From NCBI GenBank assembly GCA_046758845.1, contig JBHIBA010000254.1:1-6882 (forward strand): a DNA stretch of 6,882 nucleotides, written 5' to 3'. Within the stretch, counting starts at the first letter, position 1. The number at the start of each line of letters is the position of its first letter. Below are positions 4,025 to 6,882 of the stretch, in pieces. The notes under the pieces were generated by a model. It did no database searches. It saw nothing but the letters and a program-made list of their open reading frames with translations, and had not been told where the DNA came from. Made by a program: the position numbers and the translations under genes. The stretch is from JBHIBA01 sp046758845 (GTDB taxonomy: Bacteria > UBA8248 > JACPRG01 > G963555815).

Positions 4025-6703
4025 CTAACTCTCTTGATCTCCCGCGGCGCGTTCGATGACCTGAACGGCCCTTTCCAGCGCAGCGTCGAGCTTGGCGGCG
4101 TCCTTGCCGCCGGCCTGGGCCATGTCGGGCCGGCCGCCGCCCTTGCCGCCCACGGCCTGCGCGGCCTCTCTCAGGATTTCCCCTGCGTGGAAGCGTTTCG
4201 TCAGGTCTTTCGTCACGCCGGACGCGAGGGCCGCCTTGCCGTCGGCCTCCGTGCCCAGGACGACGATCCCCGATTTCAGCTTGCCCTTGAAGGCGTCCAC
4301 CAGGTCGCGGAGGTTTCTCGGGTCGGGTTCCTCCACCCGGGCGACGAGTACGCGAACGCCGCCGATCTCCCGGGCCTTGGACATCATGTCCTCGGTCTCG
4401 CCCCGGGACAGGCGCTGCCGAAGCGCGCGGGTTTCCCTTTCCAGGTCTTTTTGCTCCTCGAGGAGCCGCTCCACCTTCTCGGCCGCCTGGAGGGGAGAGG
4501 CCTTCAGGAGCTCGCCTATGCGGGCCAGCTCTTCTTCCTCTTTGCGGACGTAGGCGAGGGCCCCGGGCCCGGTGACGGCCTCGATCCGCCGCACCCCCGC
4601 CCCCACACTTCCCTCGTGAACGATCTTGAACAGGCCGATTTCCCCGGAAGCCGAGACGTGGGTCCCTCCGCACAGTTCCTTGCTGATGGCGTTGACGGTC
4701 ACCATCCGGACGGTTTCCCCGTACTTCTCGCCGAACAGCGCCATCGCCCCCAGCGCCATCGCTTCCTCGATGGGCAGCTCTTCCCAGCGGACGGGAGCGT
4801 TCTGGCGGATGTGACGGTTGACGATCTCTTCGATGCGGCCGCGCTCCCGCGGCGTCACGGCGGAAAAATGGGTGTAGTCGAAACGGAGCCTGTCCGGGGC
4901 GACCAAGGAGCCCGCCTGCTTCACGTGGTCCCCCAAAACCTCCCGCAGGGCGGCGTGAAGGAGGTGCGTCGCCGTGTGGTTGAGCTGGGTCGGAGTGCGC
5001 CGTTCGGCGTCCACCCGGGCCTGGACTTCATCCCCCACCCGGAGGGTCCCGCGCCGGACGACGCCGATGTGCAGCCGGTAGCCCGGAACGGGGGCCTGGC
5101 TGTCCTGCACCTCAAACCTCAGTTCTTGGTTTTCCAGGACTCCCCGGTCGCCTATCTGACCCCCGGCTTCGGCGTAGAAGGACGTTTGATCCAGCACGAC
5201 TTCGACTCGATCCCCTTCGGCCGCCTCGTCCACTCGCTGGCCGTCCCTCAAAATCGCGAGCACCTTCCCGGTCACTGTAAGCCGCGCATAGCCGACGAAC
5301 TCTGACTCGGCAAATTCGTTCGCCAGAGCCAGGTGGGCGGGCGTGGCCCCCGTTTCTGCGAAGCCCTTCCAGGAGGCCCGGGCGCGCTCGCGCTGTCCCT
5401 CCATGGCTGCCTCAAAGGCCGCCCGGTCGATGGAAAGTCCCTCTTCGACCGCCGCGTCCTCGATGAGGTCCACCGGGAAGCCGTGCGTGTCATAGAGCTG
5501 GAAGACGGCTTTGCCGTCGATGACGCCGTCCTTCCTCTCCTTGGCCGAGGCGATCAGGTCGGCGAGGATGGGCAGGCCCTGGTTCAGGGTGTGGGCGAAG
5601 CGTTCCTCCTCCGCCAGCGTCACCCGGGAGATGTACGTCAGGCTATCGTGGAGTTCCGGGTAGGCCTTTTTCATGATGGCTGCGACCGTCCCCACCGCTT
5701 GATAGAGGAAGGGCTTTCCAATCCCCAGCAGTTGGCCGTGGCGCGCGGCGCGCCGGAGGATGCGACGCAGGACGTAGCCGCGCCCCTCATTGGAAGGGAG
5801 GATGCCGTCGCCCACCAGAAAGGCGATGGCCCGGGCGTGGTCGGCGATGACACGGAAACTCATGTTCGCTCGGGAATAAAAATCCCCTTCCAGGTCATAC
5901 CGGGTCTCGGTCAATTCCTCGGTGAAGCGGATGATGGGGAACAACAGGTCGGTGTGAAAGTTGCTGGACTCTCCCTGGACGACGGAAGCCAACCGTTCGA
6001 GTCCCATCCCGGTGTCGATGCACGGTTTCGGCAGGGGCGTCCTCTTCCCATCGGCCGATTGGTCGAACTGCATGAAGACGAGGTTCCAGATTTCCAGGAA
6101 GCGGTCGCTGTCCAGGTCTTCGTCGGTGGGCGCGGTAGCCGAGGGCCCTGCGGCGGGGCTCTGTTCCAGGATGATCTCCGAGCACGGCCCACAGGGCCCC
6201 GTGTCGCCCATGGCCCAGTAGTTGTCCTTCTCGCCCCGCCGGAGGATGCGCGCCTCAGGAACGCCGACCTGCTCGCGCCAGATCTTGTGGGCCTCGTCGT
6301 CGTCCTGGTAGATGGAGACCCAGAGCCGGTCGGCGGGAAGGCCCATCACGTCCACCAGGAACTCCCAACCGAAGCGAATGGCTTCTTCCTTGAAGTAGTC
6401 GCCGAAGGAGAAGTTCCCCAGCATCTCGAAGAACGTGTGGTGGCGGGCGGTGTAACCGACCTGCTCGAGGTCGTTGTGCTTGCCGCTGACGCGCAGGCAC
6501 TTCTGCGAAGAGGCCGCCCGGGTGTACCCCCGCTTCTCTTCGCCCGTGAAGACGTTTTTGAACTGGACCATCCCGGCGTTGGTGAACATGAGGGTCGGGT
6601 CGCCGGCGGGCACAAGGGAATCGCTCTTCACCCGGCGGTGTCCGTTCCGCTTGAAATACTGGAGAAACCTCTCGCGAGTCTCGTCGCCCGTCATCTCACC
6701 CAA
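4025..6703 (-). CDS. alaS: Alanyl-tRNA synthetase
   Basis: This encodes 892 residues, close to the usual 870-900 of bacterial AlaRS, and is complete. It charges tRNA-Ala with alanine in the cytoplasm and hydrolyses mischarged Ser/Gly. The class II catalytic core occupies about 1-240: FTNAGMVQFKNVF near 40-52, the motif 2 region ARHHTFFEMLGNFSFGDYF near 86-104, and motif 3 TGMGLERL at 231-238. The tRNA-recognition region contains GRGYVLRRILRRAARHG at 307-323. The editing domain has the zinc-site residues H576 and H580 (HTATH) and C678 and H682 (CGGTH). A coiled coil at about 720-775 leads to the C-Ala/DHHA1 domain with GGKGGGRPDMAQAGG at 852-866. The TTG at 6701-6703 is taken as the start because AGGAGG (6709-6714) lies five bases upstream. 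An in-frame ATG at 6692-6694 is three codons later but its spacing is poor. All key residues are present. Confidence 0.98.
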   Translation of the reverse strand: MGEMTGDETRERFLQYFKRNGHRRVKSDSLVPAGDPTLMFTNAGMVQFKNVFTGEEKRGYTRAASSQKCLRVSGKHNDLEQVGYTARHHTFFEMLGNFSFGDYFKEEAIRFGWEFLVDVMGLPADRLWVSIYQDDDEAHKIWREQVGVPEARILRRGEKDNYWAMGDTGPCGPCSEIILEQSPAAGPSATAPTDEDLDSDRFLEIWNLVFMQFDQSADGKRTPLPKPCIDTGMGLERLASVVQGESSNFHTDLLFPIIRFTEELTETRYDLEGDFYSRANMSFRVIADHARAIAFLVGDGILPSNEGRGYVLRRILRRAARHGQLLGIGKPFLYQAVGTVAAIMKKAYPELHDSLTYISRVTLAEEERFAHTLNQGLPILADLIASAKERKDGVIDGKAVFQLYDTHGFPVDLIEDAAVEEGLSIDRAAFEAAMEGQRERARASWKGFAETGATPAHLALANEFAESEFVGYARLTVTGKVLAILRDGQRVDEAAEGDRVEVVLDQTSFYAEAGGQIGDRGVLENQELRFEVQDSQAPVPGYRLHIGVVRRGTLRVGDEVQARVDAERRTPTQLNHTATHLLHAALREVLGDHVKQAGSLVAPDRLRFDYTHFSAVTPRERGRIEEIVNRHIRQNAPVRWEELPIEEAMALGAMALFGEKYGETVRMVTVNAISKELCGGTHVSASGEIGLFKIVHEGSVGAGVRRIEAVTGPGALAYVRKEEEELARIGELLKASPLQAAEKVERLLEEQKDLERETRALRQRLSRGETEDMMSKAREIGGVRVLVARVEEPDPRNLRDLVDAFKGKLKSGIVVLGTEADGKAALASGVTKDLTKRFHAGEILREAAQAVGGKGGGRPDMAQAGGKDAAKLDAALERAVQVIERAAGDQES

Positions 6704-6708
6704 GACAG

Positions 6709-6714
6709 CCTCCT
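6709..6714 (-). promoter_or_regulatory. Shine-Dalgarno of alaS
   Basis: AGGAGG on the minus strand is a perfect anti-SD match five bases before the TTG at 6703. It would be 14 bases from the alternative ATG at 6694. It decides the start codon in favour of TTG. Confidence 0.75.
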
Positions 6715-6747
6715 GAAGCGACGCATGGGATCTTGCGCGCCTGCATC

Positions 6748-6776
6748 AAGATAGAGCACAGAGGGGGCGTAGACAA
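6748..6776 (-). promoter_or_regulatory. Candidate sigma70 promoter of alaS
   Basis: On the minus strand TTGTCT (6771-6776) and TATCTT (6748-6753) are 17 bases apart, each matching four of six consensus bases. The start would fall near 6741, leaving a leader of under 40 bases to the alaS start. No T-box or other leader motif is visible. Confidence 0.4.
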
Positions 6777-6843
6777 GGAAAGGCGGGTGGGGATGAAAGG
6801 CCGGATTGTTGGGAGGGCCTTATTGAAGACCAGCGAGATTTCC

Positions 6844-6882
6844 CTGGGGGGGCTTCTTGTAAGACGCCCCCCCAGACCCCCC
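6844..6882. repeat. Palindromic repeat, copy 2, running to the window edge
   Basis: CTGGGGGGGC (6844-6853) and GCCCCCCCAG (6866-6875) are perfect ten-base complements. TCTT and AAGA stack inside them around a tiny loop. ACCCCCC follows to the last base. The layout and orientation match 3293-3330, although the inner bases differ. It lies about 70 bases upstream of the alaS -35 box. The full element may extend beyond the window. Confidence 0.75.

Noticed and set aside
3971..5305. Long plus-strand open frame (444 codons) over the alaS 3' half
   Set aside because: It is antisense to a certain alaS. High GC depletes stop codons on the opposite strand, and the translation is low-complexity Gly/Pro/Arg/His-rich without family features.
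5333..6754. Long plus-strand open frame (473 codons) over the alaS 5' half
   Set aside because: Same cause as the frame at 3971-5305: it is a mirror of conserved AlaRS codons, with no ribosome site or recognisable domain.

Overview
The window is a piece of a bacterial chromosome in which every well-supported gene lies on the minus strand, so the genes run from right to left. The only gene I can name with certainty is alaS (4025-6703). The high GC of the alaS side, the frequent TTG and GTG starts, the secreted beta-rich proteins and the intergenic palindromes of the type CTGGGG...CCCCAGACCCC suggest an uncultured high-GC Gram-negative bacterium. Desulfobacterota/Deltaproteobacteria, NC10/Rokubacteria or a similar lineage would fit. 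That placement is from memory and is weak; the sequence alone does not fix the phylum.

Right part (3517-6882). A palindromic repeat sits at the extreme right edge. It is followed by a plausible sigma70-type promoter, a perfect Shine-Dalgarno and full-length alanyl-tRNA synthetase. Four bases after alaS begins a 167-residue cysteine- and histidine-rich protein of uncertain function. The two are almost certainly co-transcribed.

Middle part (2176-3516). After a 237-base gap filled largely by a three-hairpin composite element (3293-3407) come a 93-residue helical protein with no recognised function and, 18 bases further on, a 267-residue polytopic membrane protein. The membrane protein carries an internal duplication centred on an EF(Y/W)NY motif. 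This pair looks like one operon. It may be read from its own promoter or by read-through from alaS.

Gap 1729-2175. There is no confident gene here. It holds a candidate terminator for the membrane-protein operon, a very good sigma70 promoter with a roughly 130-base leader for the gene to the left, and a doubtful 65-codon plus-strand ORF.

Left part (1-1728). This part is visibly less GC-rich than alaS. It holds a secreted beta-rich protein with a clear signal peptide that appears as two overlapping reading frames (889-1728 and 71-889), possibly with a third segment at the edge (1-114). The second frame makes protein-like sequence upstream of its only start and lacks a signal peptide. The simplest reading is one large extracellular protein gene broken by one or two single-base frameshifts, either a decaying gene or assembly error. 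Translational coupling of two genes is the alternative.

I do not see a defence system, CRISPR, insertion sequence, tRNA or rRNA. The most interesting items are the broken secreted protein, the two-copy palindromic element placed in front of genes, the internally duplicated membrane protein, and the Cys/His protein coupled to alaS.
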